This document shows, piece by piece, positions 21,143 to 36,480 of a stretch of DNA of 64,000 nt; within the stretch, counting starts at the first letter, position 1; each line of letters starts with the position of its first letter. A model generated the notes under the pieces. It did no database searches and was not told the DNA's origin. It saw nothing but the letters and a program-made list of their open reading frames with translations. The position numbers and the translations under genes are program-made. The DNA comes from Phlegmacium glaucopus (Eukaryota > Basidiomycota > Agaricomycetes > Agaricales > Cortinariaceae). The stretch lies in assembly GCA_015039465.1 (NCBI GenBank), contig MU130696.1, positions 434,001 through 498,000 on the forward strand, written 5' to 3'.

Positions 21143-21748
21143 TTGAAAATGATGTTATATAGATAATTATATGTAAAATAGTAGTTTTGAACGAATTATA
21201 TTGTACATGAGTATAAATACATCAAGCTTCAAGCTGCTCAAGTGACCTTTCCTTCTAAATAGAAAGTGAAGCACCTCACAATATTTTGGGTTCAGGAAAA
21301 CGAATGGTTTGGGGGTGGGTTTTTTTGCAGGCAATTGACGAGGTAATGCCGCCTCCTTCTAAAAGTGAGCAAGCAACCTTGGCACACGGGTCGCCATTGA
21401 CGGCCCAGGCAAAACGGGGTTTGCTGATTGTTGCGTATGTCAAAGGTGGATTTTATTCTTGGATTGAGCAAACGTTCAAAAACATAAATGAGCTGGATGA
21501 AATTCGTTCGACACCTCTTAGCACTGAGGGTGGTAAAACCCGAATCTGATGGGCGTGTACACAGATAGGGTGAGGTATATGATCCGTGGTTGATATACAA
21601 CCTGTTAGAGTTCCGTTGGCAACGCAAGGTTGAAATTGATGGTTGATTATACCCATTTTGGGTTTTGTTCATGATCTGATACCCTCTTCTCTATTTCATG
21701 AACTCCTAAAACCATTCATTTCTGTTGCAAGTATCGATTCCTGTAGGC
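21143..21748. other. Spacer with one unassigned short frame
   Basis: An open frame at 21286-21549 (87 residues, middle part AQAKRGLLIVAYVKGGFYSW) has no recognised family and weak coding support. The rest should hold the 3' end of the Pol delta-like gene and the DHHC promoter. Confidence 0.4.
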
Positions 21749-23241
21749 ATGACGCCTCGTCGAACTCCTTTGTTATCCTTTTCTGGCATAGAACTGCATT
21801 CCGTTTTGAATCCCCAGTCACTCCCTGATGACTCCGACACGTCTGAAAAACGCAGGTGGTATCATTATCTTCCGCTATATGGTGCGTTCGACATTGCAAA
21901 TTCCAACATAGAATCTTCAATCGTATTGTTTAAAGGAACTATAATCATGATATTGGCGCCTCATCCATCCTGGCTTTATGTTCTTGTCGACTTTCATCTA
22001 CAGACAATGCATCAGCCCTCCCTCTTTATTATCCACCTATTGGTTACATATACCCTAACGTTTATGGTTTTCTCATCCCTCATCGTGTGTGTGGCCCGTG
22101 ATCCAGGTCCTGTGAACCCTCTTCCATCCCAATTAGAGGGAGCAGAAGAGGACGACATGGGTCTTAGAGAGGCCTTGATGCCCGACCGAGATTTTTCATC
22201 TCCAGGAAAATGGTGCCGCAGGTGCTGGGTACGTGATAAGATGTTTTGGACAACAATTTGGAAACGAGAGCGCTAACCACAGCTGTGAAGGCACCAAAGC
22301 CAGAAAGGGCTCATCACTGTTCAATTTGTAATCGATGCGTCTTGAAAATGGGTCCTTAACCTTATGCTTTCTTTCATTCTTAGTATCTAAACTCACCGTT
22401 TGCCCAGATCATCATTGCCCATGGCTTGGAGCTAAATGTATCGTAAGCTACTATGCTGCATACTTGCTATCATAGTGACAAAAAAACATATCATTCAGGG
22501 CCATCGTACATACCCAGCATTTCTTCACTTTCTCTGCTCTGTGACATGTCTCGCTCTTTATATCGCAGCCGTAGCCATCCATGCGCTCATATATGCTTTT
22601 AGTAATCCATTTATTGTTGTGAGTTGATGAATTTTTAATTCAGTAAGCTACTCACCCACTTTTATTCTTGATCCAGCATGTATCAACCCCTGTACACGAA
22701 CTCTTTCTTGCTTTCATAGGCGCGGTCTTCTCCCTTGTTATTGGCTCATTCGCCGGCTATCATTTATACCTCACTTCGTGCGTATTGCTTTCTCTAGCCC
22801 TAACTTACAAAAATATTAATTTAGCTCCAGCACTAATCAAACTACGCTGGAAAATATTACCCCGTTTATAATCCTTCGACATCTTCCGCCGTTACCACCG
22901 ACTGGTCATTCCCTATCTGATCCCCCTTTAGAACCTGAACTCTCTTATGAACAAAGAAGACTTGTGAGGGATGCACATGGACGTATCTTGTTATATGATG
23001 TAGGCTTCAGAAAGAATTGGGCTCAGGTATTTGGATGGAATAAAAAGTATGGATGGCTCTATCGACTTTGGTGGGGGGGATCCGCGTAAGCCATCGACTT
23101 CCTGTCTCCTTCATGTATTTCTAGTTGATCATTTGATCATTTAGGATGGACGATGGGAAGACCTTTCCACGGAATCCTCGGTCAGACGAGATGCTAGCCA
23201 GGCTAGCTAATGGGCTAGTCAAAGCCGATACGGACGACTGA
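21749..23241 (+). CDS. DHHC-type protein S-palmitoyltransferase
   Basis: Transfers palmitate to cysteines of membrane-associated proteins; an integral endomembrane enzyme. From ATG 21749 (MTPRRTPLLSFSG), two membrane segments (IIMILAPHPSWLYVLV and LVTYTLTFMVFSSLIV) precede the zinc/catalytic cysteine-rich domain. That domain is built from three exons: GKWCRRCW, APKPERAHHCSICNRCVLKM and DHHCPWLGAKCI. The Asp codon of DHHC is split by an intron. GHRTYPAFLHFLCSVTCLAL and another hydrophobic exon give membrane segments three and four. The C-terminal exons hold NWAQVFGWNKKYGWLYRLWW, the TTxE-like tail region of the family, and end KADTDD. Which of the yeast Pfa proteins it matches is not resolved. 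Confidence 0.88.
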
Positions 23242-23699
23242 TAATTTTTACCCACATCATCTTCATCCCCGCATTATCTTACACTGAGATACCCTTTTAC
23301 TATATTTAACTAATTCATGAACTGAATGAGACTCAGGCAAGTGCCATTATACTTGATAAAAAAGATGCGAGGTACTCATTTTTCATCTCTCGTAACTTTA
23401 AGATGTTTGTTCATTTTATAAGACTCGTTGCATTGTAAGATGACTTGGAAATGAAGTTTACCATCTCCGTTCCTTGGCCGTTGAGGTTTACCCCTAACTT
23501 TTCGTGGAATCGAACTGAGGTAGGTTTTATTCCAAACGGCGAACGTTTACATTCTTTCTGTCACGTGGAAGGTGAGCTTCGGGCTTGTTGCTTGTTCAGC
23601 TCAAACCCAGTATTGGAAATTGGCGATCTGCGTCGGATGATGTCATCAATTCTAATATATATAACTGAAAAACCCGCACCTTTTGCCTCAGTTTCAGTT
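23242..23699. other. Upstream region of the egt1 gene
   Basis: No separate gene supported. The frame is open upstream of the chosen start, but the stretch before 23700 does not look like the family. Confidence 0.45.
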
Positions 23700-26600
23700 A
23701 TGCCCATAGAAATTATTGATCTTCATTCTAGCTCGAGCGATAGCTTGGATCTCCCTCAGCAAATTCGAGATGGCCTTTCCCGACCCTTTGGCCACAAACA
23801 ACTCCCAACTATGTTACTTTACGACGAACAAGGTCTCAAACTTTACGACGACATAACTACAGGAGCTTCGGAATACTACCTTTTCACCGCAGAAGAGGAA
23901 ATTCTCAAAAACAATGCCGATGTCATAGTTCGCACCATTCACAGAGACGCTCAAAACGAAGTCATCGTTGAGCTTGGCGCTGGGTAAGTGCTTACATAAT
24001 CCCGCCTTTCCTTTTGTAATCCCTCACAGATCTTTGCGGAAAACGACCCACGTCCTCCTAGGACTTTCCCGCTTTGTTGAGGAGGCAAGCGCCTTGCCTC
24101 CTATCACTTATTATGCTGTGGATCTCGAGCAACGAGAGTTGGAACGCACCCTGAGCGGAATTGAAACATCCGAACTTGGTGGGAAATTGTCCGGGAAAGT
24201 AGAAACAAAGGGCATGTGGGGCACATACAACGACGGTCTCAAGTTCATTAATGATGGCGGCCTTTTAAATAAGAAAGTCACAGACAGCTTCTCGACTTCG
24301 GTTGAATCCTCTAGGTTCTCACTGAGGGATACTTCACCCACCTCAAGTGGCCGTACTTCTACTGAAGCGTCGTTTTCTGATTCTTCAGTGCCCTCAACTC
24401 CTGAAGAAATACAGCCCCCTTTGCATATTCTCTTTCTGGGTTCATCTCTCGGCAACTTTTCTAGAGAAGGGGCTGCTGATTTTCTTCGCTCGCTTCCGCT
24501 GAGGCCTGCTTCCGGTGATACCCTATTACTAGGCCTCGATCATGATAATGACAAAGAGAAGATCGAAAAGGCATACAACGACAGCAGAGGTTACACGGAG
24601 CGTTTCATTTTCAATGGCCTTAAAGCCGCCGGTCGGGCTCTCGGCGACGAAAACATGTTTGATAAAGACAAATGGGAGTATGTCAACCATTACAATATCG
24701 TACGTCCCATGACATTCTCCCGCTTTCTTAGATCGTACTTATTTTTAATCCATTGCAGGCGGAACGTGAGTCTTTTGCTACTCGGCATTGGATTAGGCCT
24801 TGATACCTCTTGCCAGGACGTCATGAAGCATTCTTCAAATCGAAGTGTGTACATACTATCCATGAACCTAGTCGTGGTCAGGACGTCACATTCTTACAAG
24901 GCGAGTTGATGAAAATAGAAGAGTCATTCAAGGTTAGTTGCAATGAGACAACCAGATTTTACATTGTTTCACCGTCCTTAGTTTTCCGACACAGACAGTT
25001 ATTCCTTATTTACGAAAGCCAATCTTCGCCCTGTCCAGCGATGGACCGATCAGATGTCGCAGTATTCCTTATGGCTTTTAGAGCGCCCGCCTTTCTCTTT
25101 TCCCTTACTATCCTCACCCTCTTACAATACTGGGCAACAGTATGGTGTTCCGAGCCGGGAGGATTGGGCTAATATTTGGACCGTTTGGGACTTTGTAACA
25201 AGGCGAATGATCCCCCCTTCCATGCTTTTCCAGAAGCCTATCGATCTAAGGCACATATGCCTTTTCTATCTGGGTCACATTCCTACCTTCCTGGACATTC
25301 ATTTGTCAAACCTCCTTCAGGAACCGTGTACGGAACCGAAGGAATTCAAGGCAAGCTATTTACTACCACTAAAAATGTCATAATAATTAACCCTAGATGA
25401 TAGGATATTTTTGAAGTTAGTCCACTCAGATTATCTAGGTAGAACGAAAACTCACAAAAATCAGCGTGGAATTGATCCCAACGTGGATGATCCAACTCAA
25501 TGTCATGTGAGCACATTTTCTTTACACTATTGTCAACATCAAACCCCCCTTTTAGTCGCACTCTCAAGTACCGGACAATGATGGTGCCTGGCCCAGCCAG
25601 AATGCCATCTTGAAATTTCAATCCGCAGTGCGAACAAGACTGATGAAAATATATGATGACATCGATTCTGGGGATATTCCTCTGACGCGCCAAACTGGAA
25701 GGGTTTTATTCATGACGCTGGAACATGAAGCCATGCACGTTGAAACTCTCTTATACATGCTTGTACAACGCGCTGGAAGCGGTACGCTTCCCCCTAACGG
25801 CTTTATCACTCCTCCCTGGACCTCACTTGCTGAAGACTGGAATACGGCTCCTGCACTCCAGTCTAAAACTGTCACATTGGGGCCTGCCACAGTCTCGTTA
25901 GGGCACGATGATAAGGAAGCTGACGACGATGACCCTAGATCCCTAGTAGAAGGCCATGAGTTCGGATGGGACAACGAGCACCCCAAGAGGCAGGTTGATA
26001 TTGGTCCCTTCAAGATTGAATGGCGACCCGTGACCAATGGTGAATTCTACCAATTCTACACCGGGGCCGGGCACGATAAAGTCAGCTTCCCAGCCAGTTG
26101 GGTAGATCATGGTGGTCTTACCAAAGTATGTGTGTTCTTCTTAAGTTTACCTGTCCCATAAAATCGGGTTTCAGGTACGCACTTTATATGGTCCTGTTCC
26201 AATGGAAATTGCAACGAATTGGCCCATTGTCACTTCGCACGACAATTTGTCGGTCTATGCAACTGTGAAAGGAGGTCGTCTGCCGACTGAACCCGAACTT
26301 CGACTCTTCTATGATAAATTTGAGTCTGGTTACGCGGGAGGTGCTAATGTTGGATTCCGTAATTGGCACCCAGTCCCGTAAGAGAATGATATTTTCTTTT
26401 CTGGAAGATATCTTGACAACTGTAGGGCGACTACGGGCGGTGAAAGGAATGGTGGGAAAGGTAGTAATGGCGGTGTCTGGGAATGGACTTCCACTGTTCT
26501 AGAAAGGATCGATGGATTTGTACCTTCAAATTTATATCCCGGGTACTATCTCTATCTTGGATTTCACAAAGTTGATTCGCTAACTTTCTTTTTGCGTACA

Positions 26601-26820
26601 AGGTATTCTATGGACTTTTTCGATGGAAGACATCAAGTGGTGGCAAGTGCTCTGCGTGATGGTACTGATATCTGGATGCTGATTAGGTTTGTTTCAGATG
26701 GGCGGCTCGTACGCGACAATCCCTAAAATTTTCGAAAGAAGAACCTTTAGAAACTGGTACCAGCGCAACTATCCATACTCATGGGTTGGCGGTCGCGTTG
26801 TGTATGACATCCCCAATTAA
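23700..26820 (+). CDS. egt1: Ergothioneine biosynthesis protein Egt1 (EgtD-EgtB fusion)
   Basis: Makes hercynine by trimethylating histidine and then couples it oxidatively to cysteine, the fungal route to ergothioneine. The EgtD-type methyltransferase half starts MPIEIIDLHSSSSD (ATG 23700), with PTMLLYDEQGLKLYDDIT, YYLFTAEEEIL, VIVELGAG (AdoMet site), FLGSSLGNFSREGAADFL and LLLGLDHDND. The DinB-like iron-binding part has TLEHEAMHVETLLYML. The EgtB/FGE-sulfatase-like half has EFGWDNEHPKRQVDIGPF, WRPVTNGEFYQF, GGRLPTEPELRLF, NGGVWEWTSTVL and MGGSYATIPKIFERRTFRNW, ending YSWVGGRVVYDIPN. About nine exons, none disrupted. The stops of this gene and of gelsolin face each other with about 110 bases between them. 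Confidence 0.93.
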
Positions 26821-26929
26821 TAGCAACTAGAAATGGACACAAAAAATCAAAGTTTGCCTTATATTTGTACAAGCGTATCCATGGTTCCTAGATAGAGTTA
26901 CAGACAAAGGGTATACACAGACCGATGCA

Positions 26930-28357
26930 TTAACTATTTCCAAGTGCTTCCAGAAATTCAGGCGTTTCTTCTCCCTCCTGCATTTTTACGATAGGTATAG
27001 TGACACTGGACTCGCATGCCTTACGCTTCTTGTCGTACAGGTAATGCTGAGCATACTGAATAGAAAGACGCCTTTCATTCAAGGATGCAGCTGTTCCAAT
27101 CCAGATCAAAATCGCAGGGTGGGTAGCATCCGAAGAGTGATCCACGAGGAAAACATCTTGAGATGAGAGGGAACTACGAGTGGCCGGTTCAACCCTTTCA
27201 AATGTCGCCACACCCGTTGCATCTGAGATACGAAACAAAATGGGGGCCGCCTTGGCGATATGCTCCTTCGGAGCATCTGACTTTCGAAGAATAATGCCTT
27301 GACCAAATTCGCGCAAGAATGCACTTGCATCGCGACTATCCTCATCTTCGGGGTGATCAAAATGAGTGAAGAATAGGTTTACTATAAAGGCAAGACAGAG
27401 GCCTACCATAGACCGTCACATCGCTCCTACTTTCTCGGTCGTTAACCAAAACCTGAGCAAATTCAGCTGCTTTGAACTTCTCTTGGCCAGCGCTTCCTTT
27501 GGTATTATATTGTAAGATATGTTGGCCTTTATCAAGTACGTATACGTCTCCTTCGGTGAGAGTATCTGCGGAGGCAGGTACTTCTCTGACAACGAGGCTC
27601 GAGTGGGATCCTCCTGGAGCTCGGGTGAGCGTGATCCTGTAGAGTTTCCGGATGTTCAAAGGAAGAGGATCCGATACATGGTGGAATCCTGTCGCTACAC
27701 CACCTTTCAGAGAGGTGAAGCGTGGAAAATAGGATAAGAATTGAGGGGATTCGTGTCCTTGAACTTCTCTGTATTGGACTGGTGTCCCGTGAAGATCTAG
27801 AGAAGATTGGAAACACAAGGGTTGTGAGCGTCCCAAGACTCTGAATCTAGAAGTATACGAGGGAAAGAAATAATTCACGATCGTCTAGTTCGACAGTCTT
27901 GTAAGCGGCTGTACCGGCCTCATCTTGACTGGTATTTTGACCTAGCCAGAAGTGGAGATTATATGAGAATGAATTTGCATCTGGTGTTTTCTTGAAGGTC
28001 TATAAATCCACATGATTAATGAATCGTTTACTAGTAATGTACATGATATGAATACATTACTGACATGAAGGATGATATATGAATCCCCATCGTAGAATGA
28101 TCCTGTCTTTTCTTTTGGCCATGGGACAACATGAAAATCTGCGATGCGCCATATCTGCAGTCCGAGAGATATTCCAGCATCTCTCCATGCACTTTCCTTA
28201 TCTCCTGCTTCTTCTCGGACCCGTTTCTCAAGCTATTCATTTCAAGTTTGGTGATTAATAAAATCTGCGAAAGATACCATTACCTTACATCAGAGCCTAA
28301 GAGAGCGATGTTCGAATCTTCGATGTTGTATACCGTGGGTTTCGTCAGATGTGCCAT
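26930..28357 (-). CDS. Gelsolin/severin-like actin-binding protein
   Basis: Actin filament severing and capping protein of the gelsolin superfamily; the length of about 380 residues fits the three-domain severin type. The first exon begins [20 protein letters not shown] (ATG 28357). Splicing gives [29 protein letters not shown] and [20 protein letters not shown], the domain 1 core. The middle exon has [20 protein letters not shown] and [10 protein letters not shown] (domain 2), then [12 protein letters not shown]. The last exon has [39 protein letters not shown] and ends EFLEALGNS (domain 3). Assignment is clear; no C-terminal headpiece is present. Confidence 0.88.
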
Positions 28358-28465
28358 TATAGATGTCAAAAGGGGTGGTAACTTGAACGTAGATGATGAA
28401 TTGGTACCGTGTTTGCGGCAATCAGATAACATAAAAAGCCATAATTATAATACAACCGTAATAAT

Positions 28466-30130
28466 TTAATCTGGGATGTTTGTCGATTTCCGCTTACGCC
28501 TCCCAGACACAAAGAGGAAACTCCTTTTCTCAGGTTCGATAAAGTCCAATCCAAGTTCTTCAAAAACATCGTGCTCTGTTGCAGATTTGACGAGCCGCCA
28601 ATGACCTGAAGAGGAACCCGAACCGTCAAACGCATCCTCGAGCGAACCGTTGTCGTTAGAATGCCAACTCCATAATCCGTGATTGTTGAGATGAAGGTTA
28701 AGTTGCTTGGCTGTATCAGACATATACTTATTGAAAGCACTGTCTCCGGTCAAAGAGAGTAAACCAATGCCTCGAGATTTTTGAGGGACAATCCTAAGGT
28801 GGTTATCTAGTCAGGACTGATAACTTGAATGGGAAAGCCAGCCGTTGTGGAGAGAACGCACGTTATATGCATCATTCGGTATTGACCTGAAATCTCCTTG
28901 ATTGCTGCTATACGTTCGGCACTACTGGCTGAAGATTCTGCCATGACTGGCAGCCGAACTATACCCTGCCACGACATTGAATTAACGCTGAGGCTTTCAA
29001 CAACAAGACCGCGTTTTTGAAGCAAAGGAACAGCGTCATTATGCAACAAGTTATTCAGTTTTGAACTGGAGGCAGATGGTCTTCCTCGTTTCTTAGACAC
29101 CGTTTCACCTGGGGGTTCTGTCGGCAGTGGAATGTGGACATAGTCCGGGTGTGAGATCATCAAGGAAATGTCTGTGAACGAAACGGCACCGCGTCGACTG
29201 AGTGAGGTTATTACCATTGAAAGAAAACATAGCAAATAGAGTTGCTCACTAATCTCCTACCAGACTCAGTTCGTACTTGGAATCTAGGCTTCCACGACAG
29301 AAACACTGTCGGAACATCTCAGTTGAGTAAAGGCAATGAATCGTAGAAACGTTATACCAAGACATCTTCAGCCTCCTGGCGGCTTGTTTTATGTTCTTCA
29401 AGACCCAGATATTTAAATCGGGCAAGTTGTGCCTTGGTCAAGATAGAAGCGAATTTGTCGGTGCGCAGGTCGGATAATGACATACATCCGGCGTCTACTA
29501 GTTTTTTGGCTTTTGTTAGTCTGCAGAAGGACTATGAGAAATGGGGTTTCCGAGGATAAAGACTCGAGGTACCCAATGCCAGGGACGCCTTGCAGCATTC
29601 CGAGGGCTCTACTTTTTATAAGCTCCGACTGTGTTTCTGGATCTAGAGGTACGAGATATGAGTGGGTGAAATAAATTCATGAGGGAAGGATGATATACCC
29701 TGTGATGAATCTTGATGCGAAGATAAATAATTGTCGATTCTCGCCATTATACGTGGTCCTACCCCTGGAAGCTGGTATAAGTTGAGAAGCCATAGTTTTC
29801 AATACGATTACGGATGAAACTAACGCCCATGACTCCATTGCCAGACCGTATTGGAACCTTGACATTGGAGATGGCTTTTATGGCTTTGGAGAATGCGACT
29901 AGTTTAAAAGGATTCTTAACAGGGCTATTCTCCTCTGTTTCTTTGTCTGAGAAGAGTCATCAGAAAGCATCAAAAGTGAAAATTTGGCTGGAATTATTGC
30001 CTCGTTTAAGCAGGTCTATGATGCCCTGGTTAGGATTCGGACCTATGTTATTAGTGGTGTAGAGTCTGCAAAAAGAGGTCGGCCAATTACGGGACTTGAA
30101 GCAGTTGGAGATTGAGTAGCGAGCGAGCAT
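28466..30130 (-). CDS. Family X DNA polymerase (Pol beta-like) with altered catalytic residues
   Basis: Family X enzymes fill gaps in base-excision and end-joining repair. The start at 30130 gives MLARYSISNCFKSRNWPTSF, which could be a mitochondrial targeting sequence. The 8-kDa domain has FKLVAFSKAIKAISNVKVP and LPGVGPRIMARIDNYLSS. The second helix-hairpin-helix is LGMLQGVPGIGLTKAKKLVD. The palm is rebuilt by splicing as LSLVGDYRRGAVSFTDISLM then ISHPD; the thumb has LLSLTGDSAFNKYM and GLDFIEPEKRSF. The metal-site D-x-D is D-I-S here (Ser codon 29164-29166). The third Asp is not found in its usual place before SLTGD, and the two lysines of the dRP-lyase helix are arginines. The first intron appears to use a GC donor. 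Family is sure; activity is doubtful. Confidence 0.82.
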
Positions 30131-30306
30131 CCGCTTGCCATGCAGTTGCTGTAGCACATGTAAAACTAATAATCGGTGACTGGTGACTAATGTGACATGT
30201 CGCGTTTGCTCTCCGTCTCCATTTGACACCAAAAAATATTTCCTCGCGAACCCATAGTCCTTTCAGAAAAGACTTATTTTATATTTCTTTGGATTTTAAG
30301 GGGAAA

Positions 30307-32173
30307 ATGACAGACCATGCGTCAGGATCCTATCCTCAAACAGGCTTTGACATCCACCGTAACATGTCTGATTCTCAATTGAGGCAAACATGGACCCAGA
30401 TAACTACAGCCGCTCACGCAACCTATGCATCTCCTACACCTCAGCCAGCTCATTCAAAAGGTCTGGTCTAAAAAGCCCTTCGTTCCATATCTTTGGACTG
30501 ATAACAATCCTCAGCATACATCAAAAACCTTCATAACTGGTCCACAACCACAACCCCTCCGCCGAAACTTACTGGGTCAGGTTCACGCAGCACTAGGCCG
30601 CGTGCAACACGGTCGAGCAATTTAGCAGCTACCCCTGCCATCACCACTTTTGCTCAACCTATGTACCAGCAATCACTACCCATTATACCAACCATACCTG
30701 TTGCAACTCCAAATCCACCACGCGCACCTCTTCAAACGACAGTGCAGGCCTACCAATCTACATATGCTTCTCGTTTGAAAACTGGCGTATCGCTCCTTGT
30801 TCAACCTATTCTTGCATCGACTTCTACGTCTCATGCTCGAACAGCAACAAGGCGGGGAGGAGTAATCAATTACGCAGACCCCGGTTCAGGAGACGACCTT
30901 CCGGATGCTGGCGCACTTGACTCTGATGATTCCGACTTTGTGGCGAGCGGTGGCACAAGAACATCGATACGACAATCACGCAGGATGGGTTCTGGCATGA
31001 TGAATGTTTTCAATTCTACGACTGGTGTCGAAACGCCACGCCGGGTTCCTACTCCACGACCAGAGAAAGCCGAGTTGGATCAAAGTTATTTAGGGATGGT
31101 TCCCCCCGCCAGGTTCATCAAGCCACGGTTGATGGCACCTACGGCTCACGAGTACCCGTAAGGCCTCTGCGCTTCCGAACTTTTCTTTTCACGCTTAATA
31201 TCTCTTGAATAGTTCAGCGGATGTAATAGAAAGTCACGCTCTGAAACGAACGTCCCTCGTTCCTATACGCGTCGAATTTGAAACGGACACGCTTCGGATA
31301 AGAGATTGCTTCGTATGGAACATGAACGATACTCTAACAAAACCCGAAACCTTTGCAAAGATATTCTGTTATGACCTTGACATCCCGTTTATTCCATGGG
31401 CCGACACTGTGGCCAATCAAATCCGCGCGCAACTCGAAGAACACGAAAGCGTGGCGGCCTTGGAACTGGGTTTGGATGGAGCAATGGATGTAGATGCCAC
31501 ACTGCCTAATGCTGAAGAACTACCCGAATGTCGTGTTATTCTAAGCGTAAGCTTTCCTAACTATCGTTCTCTAACTTATCTTTATTCCCATATCTATTGC
31601 AGATCGACGTCCAGATTGCCAACCACCATCTAATGGACCATATCGAATGGGACTTGCTCTCTCCTCTCACGCCGGAGGCTTTCTCAGCAAAATTGTGCTC
31701 CGAGCTCGGACTGACAGGAGAGGCTATCCCCCTGATCGCCCATGCTGTGCATGAAGAGCTTTTGAAACATAAGAAAGATGCCATCGAATGGGGTGTGATA
31801 GGTGGCGATCGCGATCCAGGTGATGATGGTACAGGGGACAGACCACAAAGGGAACGAAGTGGGTTTGGTCTTGTGAAGGATAAGACTGGGCTAGGACTTG
31901 GATGGGGACGTGCACCCAGGGATGGGAGAGGGCCGAAGACGTTGAAAAGTGTCTGGCGGGATTGGGCAGAGGCTGAGGAGTTTAGGACTAAGTTTGAAGA
32001 GTTGACGGCGGAGGAGGTGGAGAGGCGAGAAATTGAGAGGGAACGAGCGTCAAGGTGGGTGGTCTAATCTCATTCTCTTTTCTTTTCAAATTACTCAGCT
32101 TTTCTTTGACTGTAGACGGTTGAGGAGAGAAACCTCCAAATTTCAGAGTTCAACGCGTACCCGACGAAGATGA
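30307..32173 (+). CDS. sfh1: Sfh1/Snf5-type (SMARCB1) chromatin remodelling subunit
   Basis: Core subunit of RSC or SWI/SNF ATP-dependent remodellers in the nucleus. ATG 30307 starts MTDHASGSYPQTGFDIHRNM. An intron at about 30470-30519 joins KAYIKNLHNWSTTTTPPPKL to a low-complexity linker. QSTYASRLKTGVSLLVQPI and INYADPGSGDDLPDAGALDS are typical of the Sfh1 branch. The SNF5 domain has two repeats: VPIRVEFETDTLRIRDCFVW, and after an intron IDVQIANHHLMDHIEWDLLS with FSAKLCSELGLTGEAIPLIA. The C-terminal region has GRGPKTLKSVWRDWAEAEEF and ends in a basic tail (TRTRRR) after a last intron. All joins are open. Choice of Sfh1 over Snf5 rests on these N-terminal motifs. Confidence 0.88.
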
Positions 32174-33196
32174 TGGGTTCCCTTTTATCGTTATTTGGTC
32201 ATGTAATTATCACTATTTTCAATTTTCTGGGACATTCTCCGTGACGTGAATGCATTTCTCTTCGTGTATGTGTTGATGCAATTGCATGTGCATCAGAGCT
32301 CATATCACTTTTCGTTAGTGATTGAACTATTAAAAGAGTTGAAAATTTTACGACAGCCCAATTCACCGAGTTATAGCCGTTGTCAACGACTATCTTACGG
32401 GCTCACTGTTCAAGGACCAGTATCTCGGCGGGTGCATACCAGTATGTTAATAGATGTCGACACAGCCAACCAAAGACGGAACAAAGATTCCGCAAGCACG
32501 AAATATAATATAAACTTGGTGAGTATGCATGTGAGTAAAGTAAAAGTGGGGATGTGAGAAGGAAGGGTATTACGGTAGCCAGGAGGAGAGAAGGGATGAT
32601 TCTATGGAAAGCAAATTATACCACATCCAACGTGGTCTAAAAGGTTAGGTACCCGATAACGATATATTCTATAAATATGTCTATAATGTGAGGGAAGGGA
32701 AAGAGGGATTGGGAGAGAAAACAATGGCAGTGATGATGAGATAGGTTGCATATAGAGTAAGCAACATCGATGACAAGAAGTAGCAGAAGCTGGGTAGTAT
32801 GGAAATTCATGGCCAAAGTCGGTGGTGTTTGAGAGATCGAAGAGGGCATAAAATCCTTTTGACTTGAGAGAGAAAAGAGAGGGGAGGCAATATATATCTA
32901 GAAAGCAAGGAGACAGAAAGGCAGAAGAAAGAGACAGTAATAAAAGGGCCGGTGAGACGTTTGGCAGATGGAACCTAGATGGGTTGGAATATAAGGGGCA
33001 GTGGCATAGGAGTGTTTACAATGTTTACATGAATGGGGTGGTGAAAAGCAATTCCGAACGGACCCAGGGACGAGATAGGTTGAGAAGCCTGGTGATAGGG
33101 CAGTGTGTAGTAGACGCTCGAGCGACTCGTGACTACAAATCACAGAACAAGGAGAACGAAGTAGAGAAGCAAAGAAAGGACTAAATCCCACCAAGT
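32174..33196. other. Intergenic region between convergent genes
   Basis: About 1 kb between the stops of Sfh1 and the CreA-like gene. The last 300 bases are purine-rich on the plus strand, which would be a pyrimidine-rich 3' UTR for the minus-strand gene. The plus-strand open frame at 32864-33184 follows this biased composition and is not supported as a gene. Confidence 0.5.
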
Positions 33197-35691
<2,495 letters not shown>

Positions 35692-36480
35692 TATGGGGGA
35701 TTGGGAGAAAGAAAGAGGACCTGAAGGGTGATTGATATAAGGAGCTGTGACTTCCCCGCAATCAATTTCCAGCCTGGTTACACCGGGCCGAATCCGGATT
35801 TCCCCTCAAACGTTGCAAGCCAACCCCATCTCGCATTCCCCAGCCCTATCACATTACAACTGCATGGCTCTCGTGCGTATCGTGAGATGTCGTAACGTCT
35901 CAGTCAATACTCAATTTCTTGCAAGAAGGCCTAGTACACATGTACGCTGTATCACCCTTTGTTAAACGCCAAGCAAAAGAAGCTTGGACTTAACCTTACT
36001 GTTTATAAAATTTAATACCCTTCCCGCCGGACCCGTAGGATGAAACACATTTATTCACTTATGTTTTCGGAGAAATTGATCGAAAAAATGGGCGACGAGC
36101 TAAGTAGCTAGTTGCGTGGAGGCTAGGATGCTCATAGGATGCTCATAGGTCAAGCCTCAAGGACGGGAAGATCGCACTGGTGGCTAGATGAGTTGTTCCT
36201 TATGCTATGTATGTGGTTGAAGGAAATCTAAGAGAAAACGTTATATAATAGATCTGACGATAAACCGGTTGTCGGATCATCGTCGGATCTATGTACTACG
36301 GCTGCAATTTGCCTAAAAAACTTGTGCTTTTTTTGGTTTGAGTGGATGTAGGAATGTTGTTAGCATTTTTCGCATTTATCCGTTTATCCCGAGAAAATTT
36401 GATTATGTAATGACCCTTGACGACCCCTTATACTTACTACCGACGACAAAGTTGAACTTGATCTATTTTAAATACATGCG
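35692..36480. promoter_or_regulatory. Divergent promoter region of the CreA-like and WD40 genes
   Basis: About 790 bases separate the two start codons. One SYGGRG-type match (GCGGGG on the minus strand, 35754-35759) lies close to the CreA-like gene, where self-regulation would be expected for this family; one site alone is weak. A direct repeat AGGATGCTCAT occurs twice in tandem near 36126-36147. A short inverted GATC(T)GACGA/TCGTCGGATC pairing is near 36250-36290. Confidence 0.4.

Noticed and set aside
32864..33184. 106-residue Arg/Glu/Lys-rich frame as a gene
   Set aside because: It follows a purine-rich strand bias, has no family, and lies where the 3' UTR of the CreA-like gene is expected.
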